Source of the DNA: Paralvinella palmiformis
Lineage: Eukaryota > Annelida > Polychaeta > Terebellida > Alvinellidae
Length of the DNA: 64,000 nucleotides
Direction of reading: 5' to 3'
Assembly: GCA_025642065.1 (NCBI GenBank)
Contig: JAODUP010000660.1
Coordinates: 357,501-421,500 of the forward strand
The translations under genes and the position numbers were made by a program. The notes under the pieces were generated by a model. The model worked only from the letters and a program-made list of their open reading frames with translations. It was not told the origin of the DNA and did no database searches. Positions 10,077-23,400 of the stretch are shown here, piece by piece; within the stretch, counting starts at the first letter, position 1; every line of letters starts with the position of its first letter.

Positions 10077-13000
10077 TAGATGACTCTTTCACCCCGTTTA
10101 TCATCGGTAGGAAGATAATAAAAAAATGGGTGCACTTTCAAATTTAATTAAAGCACACTAAGGTATACAGGTGTGATCATGCATTTTAAAAGACAGAAAC
10201 AATATTATGAAACATTATAACCTACTGAAGTTATAACAATATAACATATAGCAAACCAAAACATGCTCACAGCATATTGTCGCACACTCTCTAACATAAT
10301 GAGAGTTGTTTTCTCTAACTCACTGAAAGTTTCTCTGAATATACCAATTTGATTAAAAGGGATATAACAAGGCTAGCAAAAAATCAGAATTTCCGTGACT
10401 TTAAACAAGACAAGAGAGCAATAATACTGGACAACGGCTTCAACTCTTTCAAGCCAGAAACGTTAATAGATAACACAGAACGTAAACAAAACTTTCACAT
10501 TTTATAACCTGAGGCCGGCTCACATATCATAGAGTTAGCTACGTACGTTTAATTGTGAATCTCCATTACAGCTTTCCCAATGCGGACCACCAGCCTGAGT
10601 AGAGCGGTCATGGTTCAGTACACAGATCGGAGCCCACACGCAGTCTGCCACAGTGGCTTTGAGCAGTGTCTCGATACAACACCAGTTGTGTATTCATAAA
10701 CAATTCTGACTTGGTTAGATGTACAGTGGTCGTGCTATTCTGCTATTACTTTATATACAATAACTATAAGCCAAACCTACAAACGGACCAAGTCAGCACT
10801 ACAATAACGACATGTACACAGTTAATATGTACGTTATGGGGCTGTATGTAAAGCTGGCCATTTCAATACATATTACCATTTGCATATTACGTTAGTGTAC
10901 ATCTGACTCGTTTTCTACTAATGTAAATTTCTTCTTTTACGGCCGCTTTCCCACAAAAAGGATAAAATACGGATCGGATGATCCGTGGAAGATAACGAGG
11001 GGAAATGATAGATGAAACACCCTATAGACATTCAGGTCAGAAGTTGAACCACCGCCCCACCAAACCATAGCCAAGAAAGCTTACCAGCCAAGTCAAGGAT
11101 ATGCCCCTGTTCCTACTAAAACACCTCCCCAAGTACCCAGTGGAAGTTGCAGGTCTCAATATGTTGCTCTCTTTCCCGGGGTCTTTTAATGACAACACAA
11201 CAGGACAAGAAGCCGTAAACAGTGAGAATGTGGGAACATCATCGCCACAGCTTTGTGTTTGACCTTTCCGCTACTGCCTATTAACGAGCATTCTAATCGG
11301 GCCAGCATTGTTCACAAGGTCTTGGCATGGTATTGCCGAACATTGTTATTCGTTCTGGTGTATGTAACATTTGAGTCGTCTCAGTACACCTGTCGGTGAC
11401 GGTAAAAACAACTTAAATAAATTACAGCTTCTTCGGCAAGTTCTAATCCGTGTAACATGCCTAACTATTTGATCAATATGATTAAAGCATATAGTGAAAC
11501 ATATATCAGCCCAAAGTGGATTGTACAAACAAAGAGCATATTCCAAACAGATGCTTTTGTATTAACTTACATATATCTAGTGTTGGCAGTTAATCATTTT
11601 GGTAACCGATCTCACACATAGCTATTGTGAACTTATTGTCTTAAGATAACACCGATAAACTCACGAAATTATAACTGAATAATCACACCAAACACAAAAG
11701 CATCGTATTCCACTAGCGGACATATGATATGCCACCTGCTCGGCCTCTGAAAACTATAATCGCTGTGGATCCTTAACAACCGTGGCGGATCAAGTGGCTT
11801 ATGATTTTCTCTAAGGGGGATTCCACTGAAGCCAGAATGCCAACTGTTCCGGCCCAGTTGGGGGACACGGCTTTCTATTCCTAGATTCTAAAGAAACACG
11901 CCGGGTGGAGAATATGAATCCCGTAGACATTGTTTTCCGTGAAAATTGCACCACGTCAATTCTAAACCGATTATTACCCTTCCATAGAGATCGTGCCCTT
12001 TGTATAAACAGCGGCTTGGTTCAGTACACAATCTGCATAACAATTACGCCAAATGAGCTACTTCCAGGGCACCGCTAATTAGGTTCGGGCAAAAGACACC
12101 ACCGAGATAATCCTGTCTCCTTCTTAAATGGTTCGCTTTAGAACTGTCGGTGTCATATAATGTGATGATTTGAACGCCTCCCCCTACGGTGTGTGTGTGT
12201 GTGTGAGTGTGTGTGAGAGAGAATAATGTGGCAATACTCGGAATCACAACCCTTGACCTCCAGGCACGGATACATGAAAGCCTGTGAGAGGTCGAAGTCA
12301 GCTCTCCTTCGCCAATGTTGTCATTCGTGATCAGCGTGGCGAACCACACAGGCCTGCTATTGTAACGCCTAAAGGGATCTATCCCAAGAGATTGGCATTA
12401 ATCCTCCCACACCCGTTGTTCAGCAGTTGTTAGTTGGCAAGTTCAAGGCAACACTGTTACACACCTTGCCTGCTACCTAAGGAAATATTCTTGTTAGAAG
12501 ATGGCACCAGAAACTCGTTTAATGTATTAGCTTCTAACTGATACAGTTCTCCCATGTGGCACTATATTGGAAGTGGCAGACCGCTCAAATTTGATTACTT
12601 TCCCCGTCAGCTAGTCCCGGCCAAAACTCTGTCATCCGGGACGGACACACACACACGGACACACACATAGAGGGGAGAGATCCTATTGTATTGTTCCGTA
12701 TTTAAAATATGACTAACTGGAAGTAGCACAAAGTAAATTACAATTACATGGCTTGCCCAATTTCATTTCAAATATAATTTACAATCTCTAATGAAAAGAA
12801 CTATTACACAACCTCCAATTTCTAATTAAAACAAAATTATATTACGCAATATCTGCTTGTTTTACTTTAAAAGCATTCTTTGATTAATGCCATGAAACAA
12901 ACCTAAAAAAACGCCGTCAATTTCCACTGGAAAACATCCACGAAGGACAACAGGAAAAAGAGTGGTAATTCCACGGAAATGTCGGGAAATGACCTGAATT

Positions 13001-13394
13001 AAGAGGCCCAGAGATGCTGATGGGATAAGTCCGAGGACAGTTCGTCTGAAGTCAATTACAGCCGAGTAATTATTGTCAATTACAAATGGTAATCACCAAA
13101 CCATCCAAGTGATCCGAAACTATCGGCACGTCACAAACAGCTGAAAAGAAACGGGCGGTTTGCGTAAGATAACTTCGCCCATAAATCTGGCCTAGGTGAC
13201 AACAATTAACAACCACCTGAAATTAGGTTCGAAACCGAGGATCTGTCACTACTCGTTACGCTCTCCCAGACAGACACATTTTACATTGAAGTATTTGTCA
13301 ACGTTGGGAATATTTCATCTCGCTTTAAATTTGTTCGCTTCTACTAAATGTCTACTTCTAAATTAACGTATTTATTCTAACTGATAATAATCAG

Positions 13395-13578
13395 ATGATA
13401 ATTAATGTTTTACGGCCACTTTTGTGCACATGGTAGGCTAAATGGGCCGAGCGACCCCCCGAAGGTAATGAAGAAGTCAAAAATTAAACACCCTTCAGAT
13501 ATGCCCACGTCGAGATTCGAACTAAGGTGATAGTGATCTGTGATCCAACACACTACCATTAGACCAGCGAGTCACCGC
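13395..13578 (-). repeat. SINE, family 1 copy
   Basis: The body TTTTACGGCCACTTTTGTGC..TAGGCTAAATGGGCC and the head with a diverged B box (GATTCGAACTAAGG, plus sense) align with 6650-6834. About 10 to 15 percent diverged by eye. It has a GATGATAATTAATG tail. Confidence 0.85.
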
Positions 13579-15475
13579 CCAGTTTTTTATACCATTCACA
13601 TCCCGGTGTAGCCTACAAAGCCCCCCCCCCCTCCCACCAGTTTATTAATCATATAATAACTAGATATGTGGAATAATAAATATAATGTGTTCATATGCAG
13701 CAATTGAAACGATATATTTATTGTCCCTACAAACAGATCTATATTAATTACAAGAGCATTTATTCCACTAACAAGACAAGCTCCAAGAGACAATTTTCAG
13801 CGAATCCGCGTCAGAAGCGACAGCTGCCCTGCAGCATAAGGGTTGGGATTTTTGTACACTAGAACACCAGAAAAATAAAACAGCAACTCAAAACCCTGGC
13901 TTAAACACGAGTTGGGATAAACCCTCATTTTTAACATGGATTAAATTCAGCGCAAAATGCTTAGATAAAAATGTCACATGTGCACTATGTTCTAGATGGC
14001 TCTATATACAACGTGCAAAGCAATAAGTGAATAACATATATGTATTCAGTGTTTGCCACTGGCACTACGTAGGCACCTGCATTATAACATCGCCGTGGAG
14101 GGCAGACTCTTCTTGTTATCCAATTGTTAACCGGACCAAGGTAAAGACAACCCTCAGCTAGACTCTAGAAACAAATTAACAGACAAGAGCAACCAATCAC
14201 AGGACAGATTAACTGGCTTAGGTTACAAACATTGTATGGTCACTAAATGTGTGATAGTTTATATTCGCTTAGTAGATCAAATACTGGATTATGTTAGTTG
14301 GTTCATTTACATTTTTATGAGTATATTATTATTATTATGATATTACTATAAAGGCATCTTAAAAATTAATGCTATTTTAACTATAATTTTTCATGCCTAT
14401 CTGAGTTCAATGTTTACAACTATACGGACCAAAACGATCCTGGCTTGCTTCGGCAAAATTGTGGTTTAACCCGCGATGCCGAGATAAACCAGTTAAACTT
14501 GTATTAAATACGAACCATGTTAAAAGTCCTACTTTATGCTGAACGGTACTGGAACGACATTGTAATCTCCTCCATCCCACAACAAATACGGAATGAGTGA
14601 CAACACAATTAGCAATCCAATCCTTATATTAATATCAAATATTAAAGCTTTCATTTCTGTGATCACCGCCAACCTTGACCACACACACACATTGACAAGG
14701 GATCTCATTTAAATGAAACCAATAACCCTTACAAAGCAAGGTCAGCAAGTTCCTGAAATAAGAAGATGATTAATCAATGGTAATGCATGGATTAACCCCG
14801 GTGTCACAAAGGCCACACTCCAGTGGCATGGCACGTATCACATACACCAGCTAACAGAATCTGTTCTAAAGGATGGGCACTAGTTTACATATGACTTTCG
14901 TGATGTTATGTTCAATGTATGAAAAGCCTATCAATGGTACAAAACAACACTACGTCAGTCGCTGAACATTAAGGTGTGCGAGTGTTGCTCCGTGCCACCA
15001 ATGAATTTCACACCGAGGTGCACAAAACGATCAATCTCAGCCAATGATAATCAATCAGAAAAAACTACGCCTCATCAAAGTAACCCGTTTCACACAGCCC
15101 TTGTGTAATTCTCAGCATAAATTGTATTCACATCTGAATTCGAAACAACCCCCAACTATCAAGCCAAGAAGATTATTTTCATTGCTTTAATACACCAGAA
15201 TAGACAGAGAGAGATAACTTGCCAAATCATTGCACGACAGAATTTCCTTCATTTGTACTGTCGAGCTTTAAAACAATCTACCTACAGATATTTGTGCCAC
15301 AATGAAGCAGTCATATCACTGGTTTTAAAGGCGCATCTACTGTAACCTGTAATTTACATACATTATGAAGTGTCAGAATCTATGATGATACAAATCCTTT
15401 ATTTATATTATTATTATTTTCCTAGCTGAATATATTATGTATTTCGCTGGAAAGAATTATGTATTTTTAAAGATG

Positions 15476-15654
15476 ATGATGATGATTTATGGCCACTTTT
15501 GTGCACAAGGTAGGCTAAATGGGCCGAGCGACTTCCAACTGTAATGAGACAAGTCAAAGATGAAACAACCTTCAGATATGCCCACGCCGGGATTCGAACA
15601 CGGGTGGGAGTGATATGTGGTCCAGCATGCTACCGCTAGACCACGGAGGCCCCC
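15476..15654 (-). repeat. SINE, family 1 copy with 18-bp target duplication
   Basis: A full-length family-1 member flanked by perfect direct repeats TATGTATTTTTAAAGATG at 15458-15475 and 15655-15672. Its tail is a run of GAT/ATC units. The long exact duplication implies a fairly recent insertion. Confidence 0.92.
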
Positions 15655-15704
15655 TATGTATTTTTAAAGATGTAAATCTGTTACATTCATAGAATTATTT
15701 AGTG

Positions 15705-15775
15705 TCAAGCGCCTTAGAGTAACCTTCTTACAGGTTATATAGGGCGCTATATAAATTATATATATTATTATTATT
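15705..15775 (+). repeat. L2/CR1-type LINE 3' tail
   Basis: AAGCGCCTTAGAG..GGCGCTATATAAAT followed by an ATT-rich end resembles the 3' terminus of L2-like LINEs (short GC hairpin followed by a simple repeat). No coding part is attached, so it is a heavily 5'-truncated copy. A similar relic is at 59578-59648. Confidence 0.5.
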
Positions 15776-15842
15776 TAAAACCCTCTCTATTCGTGATTAT
15801 GTTTGCTCTCTAAATAATCTCCACATTATAAAACAGCTAAAT

Positions 15843-15846
<4 letters not shown>

Positions 15847-15876
<30 letters not shown>

Positions 15877-15881
15877 TGTAT
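15847..15881. repeat. (GTAT)n microsatellite
   Basis: About eight tandem TATG/GTAT units, read directly from the sequence. Confidence 0.95.
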
Positions 15882-17159
15882 ATTGTACCTGTGTGTGTGA
15901 GCGCACCACGGGATGACCTCCAAAATGTTCAGCTACACTGAACACATAATAAAAACGGATCATTGTAGCTAGAATACACACCATAATGCTCAGCTGACCT
16001 CTACATTCATTTATCCAGGCAGAATTCAAAGGTGCCGGACTATTTTCTCTACGTGCAGTCTCGTAACGAGGCATTAACTCAATTATAATTGTTATTATTC
16101 AATCTTGTATAACTGTTGTGGAGCAAGAACACCTTATTCCAAGCTCTGACAGTTGTTTGTGCTGACGCTTCTAGTAAGACAGTTCTGCACAATTTCGATT
16201 AATATAGGAACATACGCATTATGTCATGAATTTCACCACCTATCATCATTCAGTGACAAAATACTATCTCCAATAATCTAGGGACAGGCAAGCTACCGTC
16301 CTAATTTACCACACAGAAAGAAAAAAAACGACACTTCTGCCTTTTCTTTAAAAGAACCACAAGATAAATTACTGTTGTATGAACACGTCTTGGGTTCTCT
16401 ATCAAATCTAATATCCGAGGTTGGCTAGTTATTGTAAAAGATTTGTCACGTTAATTGATTCTAACTCAGAAGTCCAGCCTTTCTAAATTTACTGGTGTCA
16501 TGTTGGTAATTTTTCTTCTAGGTGCACACTTTACAGGCTATATACAACTAAATGGGTTGAAATGTTTGCAAACTCGAGAGAAGTGGCTTCTGTGGAGCGC
16601 AGTGAATCGGGAAATTCAATTGGATCTTTTTAGTTTTACATGCTAAAACTGTTTGCCCACATAAAATGATATTTTACAGCTTCAAACACACAGCCACAAA
16701 AGATGATTGAAAGCAACATAAATTGCAACCCATTATTAATAGTCGTTATTTTGCAGCCAATAGCTGACAGTCTATAGTTACAGCCTAAATATATTCGCAC
16801 CAAATAAAAAAAACTCTTTTAACTTTGTTATTCATAAATGCATTCATTAAAATGGCACCTTTAACGTGACAAGCAAATATATCAGTTTTTCTCACATGCC
16901 CAGCACCTGATCAAGCGGTTCACTTTGAGGCAATTTACATCAAGTGTGCACTGGCTGGATTGGCTGACATTTTGTCCTTTTAATATTTCCCTCCTGCAGT
17001 GAAGAGAATTAGCCAGTAGGACTTGTTGTTCTTTCCAGGTGAAGCCATTTGTGAGGAAAAAATCCCAATCATTTGCCTATGATGAGCATTCATGTACAGC
17101 TAAGCAAGTATTTTAATTGTGTTTGTATATTATAGCATTTTTCATATAACATTCTGAGC

Positions 17160-17225
17160 ACTGAATGGGTGGATGAATGTTGCTTAACGACACATCGGCA
17201 CAATTTAGGCCATTCATACACTGGA
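17160..17225 (+). repeat. GGATGAATGTTG..TTTAGGCCATTC repeat
   Basis: The block GGTGGATGAATGTTGCTTAA, then CGACAC.TCGGCACAATTTAGGCCATTCA, recurs at 49517-49580 (plus) and 52335-52393 (minus). It is a dispersed fragment whose parent element was not identified. Confidence 0.6.
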
Positions 17226-19512
17226 AAGTATGTATCTCGGTAAGTAAAGCCAGTGCAGAAATGGTGACCTTTTAATATTTCCCTACAGTACCTAATTGAG
17301 TAAGACATCAGCGCCACTTAACATAGTCAAGGGAGCTCCATCCTCACACTGACAAGACATGTACATCTGTTGAAGACCGGCCATAGAAGCTGAAAGCTCA
17401 TCATGGCAAAGGTATTTAAATAGGAAGAAATATCTTTCTTGAACCAGGTTTGGGATGCCAGTTGATCGGTTGCAAATTGCAACAAACCTGTTTATTGTGT
17501 TATCAGCTGGATGCTTAAAAACACCGTACAAAAGATTAAAACACACACTTTAAGGGGTCTTTCATGACAAATGTATTCTCTTCGCTGGTTCTTGTTCTTC
17601 TGACTTCCGGTATATTTTTATTATTTTTATTGGGAAACAACTTAACTGGTTGGGAGTAAATTATCACAGAAATCTACAATGTTATTTTGTCTACATACAA
17701 TTCCATCAACAATCAGTTACAAATCTAGCAGTGCTGACAACACTTGGCTTAGGACTTGGTCTAAGCCATGACGGGCAACAGATCATATTAAAACTTATTT
17801 TCCTTTTACATACCGTAACTCTTTACACTGAAAGTATATATACTGTTTAAAGGATTGAAGTTAATACAAAAAAGCAACCCTCTAGTTCTGCTACAGTTTG
17901 GGTATATAATATAAATAGCTGTCAGGTAACTAAGATATTTGTATCCAACTAATCATTTGTTAACTATGACCTAACTTTCAACATTTTGCTTCTTTCTTTT
18001 AAAAATTCATGACTTCTACAAAACGAAAAATGTTCTACTGAATGGCAGAATTATGACACCCACTCATGTCCATTTTCAATCTTGGTTAGAGGTTGTCATC
18101 CACTTGGCTGAACATGATGAGAATGGTGGAAAACATTCAAAGCCAAGTCGATGAAAATGAATGTGGCATTAACTTTTTGAATTTCACGAGATTTGAAAGC
18201 CTTTAATCTGACGATCACACCATTCTAAATTTAATTTTTGAATTAAAATAACCTTCCCCCGCTAGAATAACACTAACAGTTAAAAATTCCAAACCATAGA
18301 CTTATTATGCATACAAATTAAAGTATCACTGTTTACTGAATGCAGATATATATAAAACAGGTTCGACTTCCAGTAAAGATGATGCTGATAACTTGAGCCA
18401 TGTTTTTATTTCTGATGAGAATGTGAATTAAGATTTAACTGAATTTGATGGTGGCTTTTTTCTGCTTGACTTTGGATTCTACTGATCATAACTGAGCCTA
18501 TTTAAGTAACAAACTGCAACTTAAACCCACCTGGACAACACCCCAACAAATCACTTTGAATCCTTACTTCCATTCAAAACAATATATACACTTGCCATAA
18601 CTCCATAAAGCAGAGCTATCTCCGTCAATTGACTTACTTCAACCAATTGTACTACGTAATATGCACGTTTTCATGAACACAAAATATTTATATCTACTGA
18701 ACATGAAAGTGGCTGGGTGCTTTTGTTTAGGCTCGGTGCTCTACATATCTTGAGACATATATGGCCCAGGGGTGACACAAAGACATGCATTGCATTGTAC
18801 AATAAACTACTGTGCTATTAGAATGCCCTTTACAGAACATGAAATAAATTGCCCCAAAAAAAACAGTACTTGCTTTGAAGTTAACGCACACTAAAGAAAA
18901 AAAGGATAAACTTTACAAATATGATTAGTTTTCACAGATTCTGCTACTCTAACAGATTCCAGATTTTAATAATCCAAAAATTGAAAGGCATCATTGTTAA
19001 CTTATTTCAAATGGTCTCTTCCACCAAATGCTAGTATGAGCTAGTGAGAATTTGCCTCAATACCAGTGTTATTAACCAGGGAACTTATTGACACCATTTC
19101 CACAGTTAAAATAATTTCAAACGGGATTGCTGAGCTCCACATCAAGAAAAATTTACCTCTTTCTGTGGCAAAAAGTCACAAACAGGAATCCCAATAGTAA
19201 TACATGTACTGAACAACCACACATAATACAGGTGATCCCCTAGCACTGGTCATCAAATTATAATATTGTGATATATCATAAAAACTAACAATCAACAATT
19301 ATACTCACCAACCCCTTCCCTTGCCTATTGTAAATAACTTTCTAAGTGCTAGATGGACGCATTTCCAACTAGATCCAAGCAGCTAACAAAACCAAATACG
19401 TTTGGACATCGCGTTATTTTATTCCACAACTTTGTCTGTACGTTTGTCCGGATGGGTAAGTGCAAATATTTCAAAACCGATCAGACAGAGAAACTAATGA
19501 CTAATCATGAAT

Positions 19513-19514
<2 letters not shown>

Positions 19515-19549
<35 letters not shown>
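19515..19549. repeat. (GA)n microsatellite
   Basis: Uninterrupted GA run, read directly from the sequence. Confidence 0.95.
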
Positions 19550-19551
<2 letters not shown>

Positions 19552-22500
19552 GACAGCTAAAGCATATCCGTAAATTCCTGTCTAGTACCAGCCCCCAATT
19601 TTAATCAACAATTTTGTCACGGTGTCACCAAAACCTCTACATATGCACTGAGATATAAACTTTAGTTCATGTGTTGTCTCACAAAAGTGGTGATGAACCT
19701 GAACACTAATTAAAAACGTTTGTGCACTAAGACAGAATTGGACTCAGCACACTTCTTCGGGGTGGTTACACATCAAAGAAACCCCACAAATCATGTTCTG
19801 AACAAATCTAATGCTAAACATAGTATTATTTGACTGACTGAATATCACCCACAAGATAATGTTCAGTTCAAAATGATACCACCAATTCTTAATTCTCTCC
19901 TTGATATATATGTGTGTTTTCTTGATAAATAAACAACAATAATATCCAGTTTAATATAATACCAGCAAATAATCTTGCATACAGTCCAGTTTAAATGATC
20001 ACATTACATAACACCTTGAACACTGCGGAGCTAACATGTAACCCGATATTAATCAACACAATTATGAATACCAAATACACTGGCTGGTCCTTAATAGATC
20101 AGAAGCGGTCACATAACAGATATTACGGATCTGGAGTAGTGTCATGACAACACGTCATTACATTAACACTTGAAAATGATCCAATAATAATAGACGAGCA
20201 CAACATCTTAAATAAACCATAGGTATTAAATTTGTATGGAGATACAGGCAATTGTCAGACGTTTTACCTACGGTCTTTTATCAAATATATTTGATGAGAG
20301 GATTATGTGCTCTTTAATGAGGCTGTCCGTTGTGTCAGTGCTCTAATGCTTATACGAATGGTGTTTGGTTTTTTTTGGTAGTAAATATAAGAATGCAAGC
20401 AATTCATGAAGATAGCTGAAGCACAACGTTACATGAATTGATACAAATGCAAACAATCACACACAATGCCAGTTATGAACCACATGCAGAACTTTCTTTC
20501 ATTCCCCTGTTAAGACAGGATGCTTATGCACAGATCAAACTATATTACATGAAAGATAACAAAGGGTATGTTTTTACTTTGAGCCACTTAGAAATATCCA
20601 TGTTATGTGTATGAATTAATGGTATATATCACTGACTGATTACTGGTGGCCTGTGATAAGCTGATTTTACAGGATCAATCTTTATTTCCTTACAATGTTT
20701 ATGCTGTGTTTAATGTCATGGCTGACACAACACTTTACTGATTGATATCTAATCAAGTTAAACATGGACCCGCATAATTGAATATAAAGTGACATTATGA
20801 AAAACTTTTACTAGTTGAGTCCTCTATGCATTAGCAGCCCTACATCCCCAAATGTGACTTCTACTGGGCAATAACAAAGTTGAGAAGTGTGCCACAAACT
20901 CATAGTTAAGTGAATTTAATATTACTTAGGCGAGATAATCCTCAAGTCATTCAGCCCGGTGAATGGTTGGGTGATTTTCTATCAAGCAATCATCTAGTTA
21001 TATAGGTGTAAGTGTCGACCCCCTCCCAGTGTACCTATATGTTTTTGTTGGCTTAGCCACAGGCCACCAACAGCAAAGTTATTTAATATTAGCTGTAAAC
21101 TAGTCAATCAGGGATATGAACGTTAATGCCAACCTGATACCCAAATACAGACCATCTACAATAAAAGCCTGAAGAACAACAAATAGAGTATTTGTGACAA
21201 CTATTGATAATTAATTATGTTAATTGCTTGTTTTCATCACTGTCATTGTCAATATTACATGATGAGACCCACTCACTCAACCAGCATTTCTAAATGAAAC
21301 CTCAAGACTCATCATTAACATTCATACATTAGGCCATAATTTTGTAATACTTGTTTTACAAACTCGCTGATCACAGCTCAAACCCACCGGCAGGAAATAA
21401 AATTGACTTTTATTCTTATTTTCATAATGACTCCCCTCTCCCCCGAACAATGCTACTGTACACATTATTTTATCAGTGCTAGCCTTATCACAGCAATATT
21501 TTTGATCAATATTGTAGGTCTCTGCAAAGTTCAAACTATTTACGTGTTTCTCAATGAGTGGGAAGTTATAATTAGTTTTAATTTACAAGATTTCTAGGCT
21601 TGAAGACCAATTTACTGCAGAAATCATTTTGAAGTGGAACTGACCTAGGTTACAAATATTCCAGAAACTAGAACTTTGTGTCAATTTTTTCCGACCGACC
21701 CTATGTGTCCAGTGATTTATTTTATTTTTGTCCCAACCAACCCTCATTTTTGGAAGGAAAATTTCTTATAAAACAAGTATTCCAAAAACATTGGCCTTAC
21801 TATTCCTTAAAAGCTACAACTCTTGCATGCTTTACAGATCAACTAACAATATTAAATTTTATAGCACCCCAAATCAACTGGATGTAGTATTAGTACCATA
21901 AAGATCACTTTTTATAATGTATTATTAGACCTAAAATTTATCTCTTTGTATATTGCATTATAATTTTACATAGAACACTTTTTTTTCTTTTACAACAAGT
22001 AGTGGATGATCTAAGGAATTAATTGAACTGAAGATATGGATATATTACATTTCTGCAGATTTTTTTTACCATGATTGTTTTTACAAAATAAAATTGTACA
22101 AAATAAACATTTCCAACCTATAATATGATATATCTGTCTTCTCTTCTTGGACTATTTGTTTTCATTAAACATGCATTATTATATTATTATTACATATAAT
22201 AATAACACAAATAAATACATTAAAATACCAGGACTGCCCAAACAGTGAAAACGTCTATTTGTCTGATTATACAGGACCATATTTTGGTGCATTTCAGTAA
22301 TTTTTTACACTTAATTGAACATGAACACAGAAAGGGACGTTTTTACACTTTATGAGCACATAAACCACTTTCGTTATCTTTGAAGTTAATCATTAAGTCT
22401 GTTTCACCTAGTAAATGTTCTACTCGAAGTAGAACATGATATATTGATTGATAATATATATTTTGTTTGTCACCACGTTGTCACTGTGATATCTCCTCTG

Positions 22501-22685
22501 ACGGTGTGCTCGCCTTTGGGGTGTGCACCTGTCTGCCAGGAGTGGCACAATACTCGAGGTTGACAATTACCGGGAGGGGGGAGTTTTGTCAGACGTCACT
22601 GAGTGACTGACAGTGGAAACCGCCACCTCCCGTCTGTGCCATCAGCATCAACCTATGTCCTATCCGATAATCAATAATTATTTAC

Positions 22686-22917
22686 CTGGGGAAGGTTCAT
22701 CGGTGTCATCCGAGTCCGTGTGCATGTGTTCGTCGTCGGAACTGCCGCCGCCAAACGATACACCTTTCTTGTCAGTTCGCTGTGTCGTCTTGCCATCGCT
22801 TAAATTGTTGAAATATTCGGCGGCGAATTTGACTAAATCCGACGGTTTGTCCCGTAGCACGGCAACGGTGAAGTCCTGCAGTAAGTCCATCAAACCTGGA
22901 GGAATCTCGAAATTCAT
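22686..22917 (-). CDS. PRKAR2: PRKAR2 exon 1: RII dimerization/docking domain
   Basis: The start ATG is at 22917-22915, giving MNFE followed directly by [18 protein letters not shown], the family's docking helix. Residues 1 to about 42 form the X-type four-helix dimerization/docking domain that binds AKAP amphipathic helices. After it come a basic TTQRTDKKG stretch, a glycine/serine patch and an acidic region rich in Asp and His ([16 protein letters not shown]). The exon is 77 codons plus one base and ends at CCCAG before GTAAAT (phase 1). The frame stays open upstream, but no upstream methionine gives a plausible RII N-terminus, so this ATG is preferred; vertebrate RII proteins also begin only a few residues before IPPGL. 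A near-identical copy of this exon lies 20 kb upstream at 42844-43110. Confidence 0.95.
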
Positions 22918-23400
22918 CGTCGGCTTGTCAGTGACCGTGTGGATAGACCACACCAAAATAAACGAGACGGATAAACGAGACGAAATGACGACTCCCACAC
23001 TATGGCATGTAGTATTCGCGATTAAATCCAAAGCAGAATTCTCCAAACGACAAGACCGAGACCACCCTCCGTTCACAACAACAACACAAACATAACATGT
23101 ACTGTAGGCTCGGCTATATCGCAGCACACCTTGTAACCGCCGTATACCGGCCCTGCCCGATAACATAGTGCCGCTCTGTTTATGACTTATATCGAATGTC
23201 TTGCCTTATCGATTAATATTATAAAACCTCCAGTTGCATAGGATGTAGATGTCAGTTGTCTTATTGTGACTAATGATGCAATACATTAAAGTGATTCAAC
23301 ACAGAAAGTGAGAAACTTCTGCGTATGAATACAAGATGAAAACAAGAAAAGGCGCGAAACAGAAATCAACTTCGCACAGAAAACGTTTTTAAATGGTAAG
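22918..23400 (-). promoter_or_regulatory. 5' UTR and probable promoter region of PRKAR2
   Basis: This stretch lies immediately upstream of the PRKAR2 ATG and is locally richer in CpG than its surroundings. I see no clear TATA box, and the transcription start cannot be placed. The support is positional, plus one comparison: nearly the whole segment has a diverged counterpart at 43111-43545 beside the exon-1 copy. Shared blocks include GATAACATAGTGC, TCGTAGCCGCCGTA-like sequence and GAGAAACTTC.GCG. The duplicated unit therefore includes the upstream region. Confidence 0.5.

Larger units (their letters stand above)
5490..22685 (-). other. PRKAR2 intron 1 (17.2 kb), with no further coding exon recognised
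   Basis: The intron runs from donor GTAAAT after exon 1 to acceptor CTTCCAG before exon 2. It carries several tRNA-derived SINEs (5750-5940, 6650-6834, 8195-8360, 8920-9213, 9345-9510, 9640-9775, 13395-13578, 15476-15654), an L2-like LINE tail (15705-15775), GA, CA and GTAT microsatellites, and a long hairpin at 10004-10076. I looked for other coding exons and found none with family similarity. Roughly 16000-22400 is AT-rich DNA in which I see no gene or clear repeat. Confidence 0.8.
1..22917 (-). other. PRKAR2: PRKAR2 gene span (partial): cAMP-dependent protein kinase type II regulatory subunit
   Basis: Six exons read right to left on the minus strand join into one frame of about 169 residues. 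Phases are 1, 1, 0, 0, 0 and 2 at the successive exon ends, and every visible junction has GT and AG. The product binds PKA catalytic subunits in the cytoplasm, holds them inactive until cAMP binds, and docks the holoenzyme on A-kinase anchoring proteins. Type II is indicated by the serine in the inhibitor site (RRKS) and by the acidic linker. The gene is open at the left edge: most of cAMP-binding domain A and all of domain B would lie outside the window. I searched 1-930 on the minus strand for the next exon (the phosphate-binding FGELAL region) and did not see it. Introns are 17.2 kb, 239, 203, 3225 and 615 bases. Confidence 0.93.

Noticed and set aside
22613..23095. 160-codon plus-strand frame over PRKAR2 exon 1
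   Set aside because: It is the antisense shadow of the exon and its upstream region; no family match, and a similar shadow exists at the exon copy (42866-43300).
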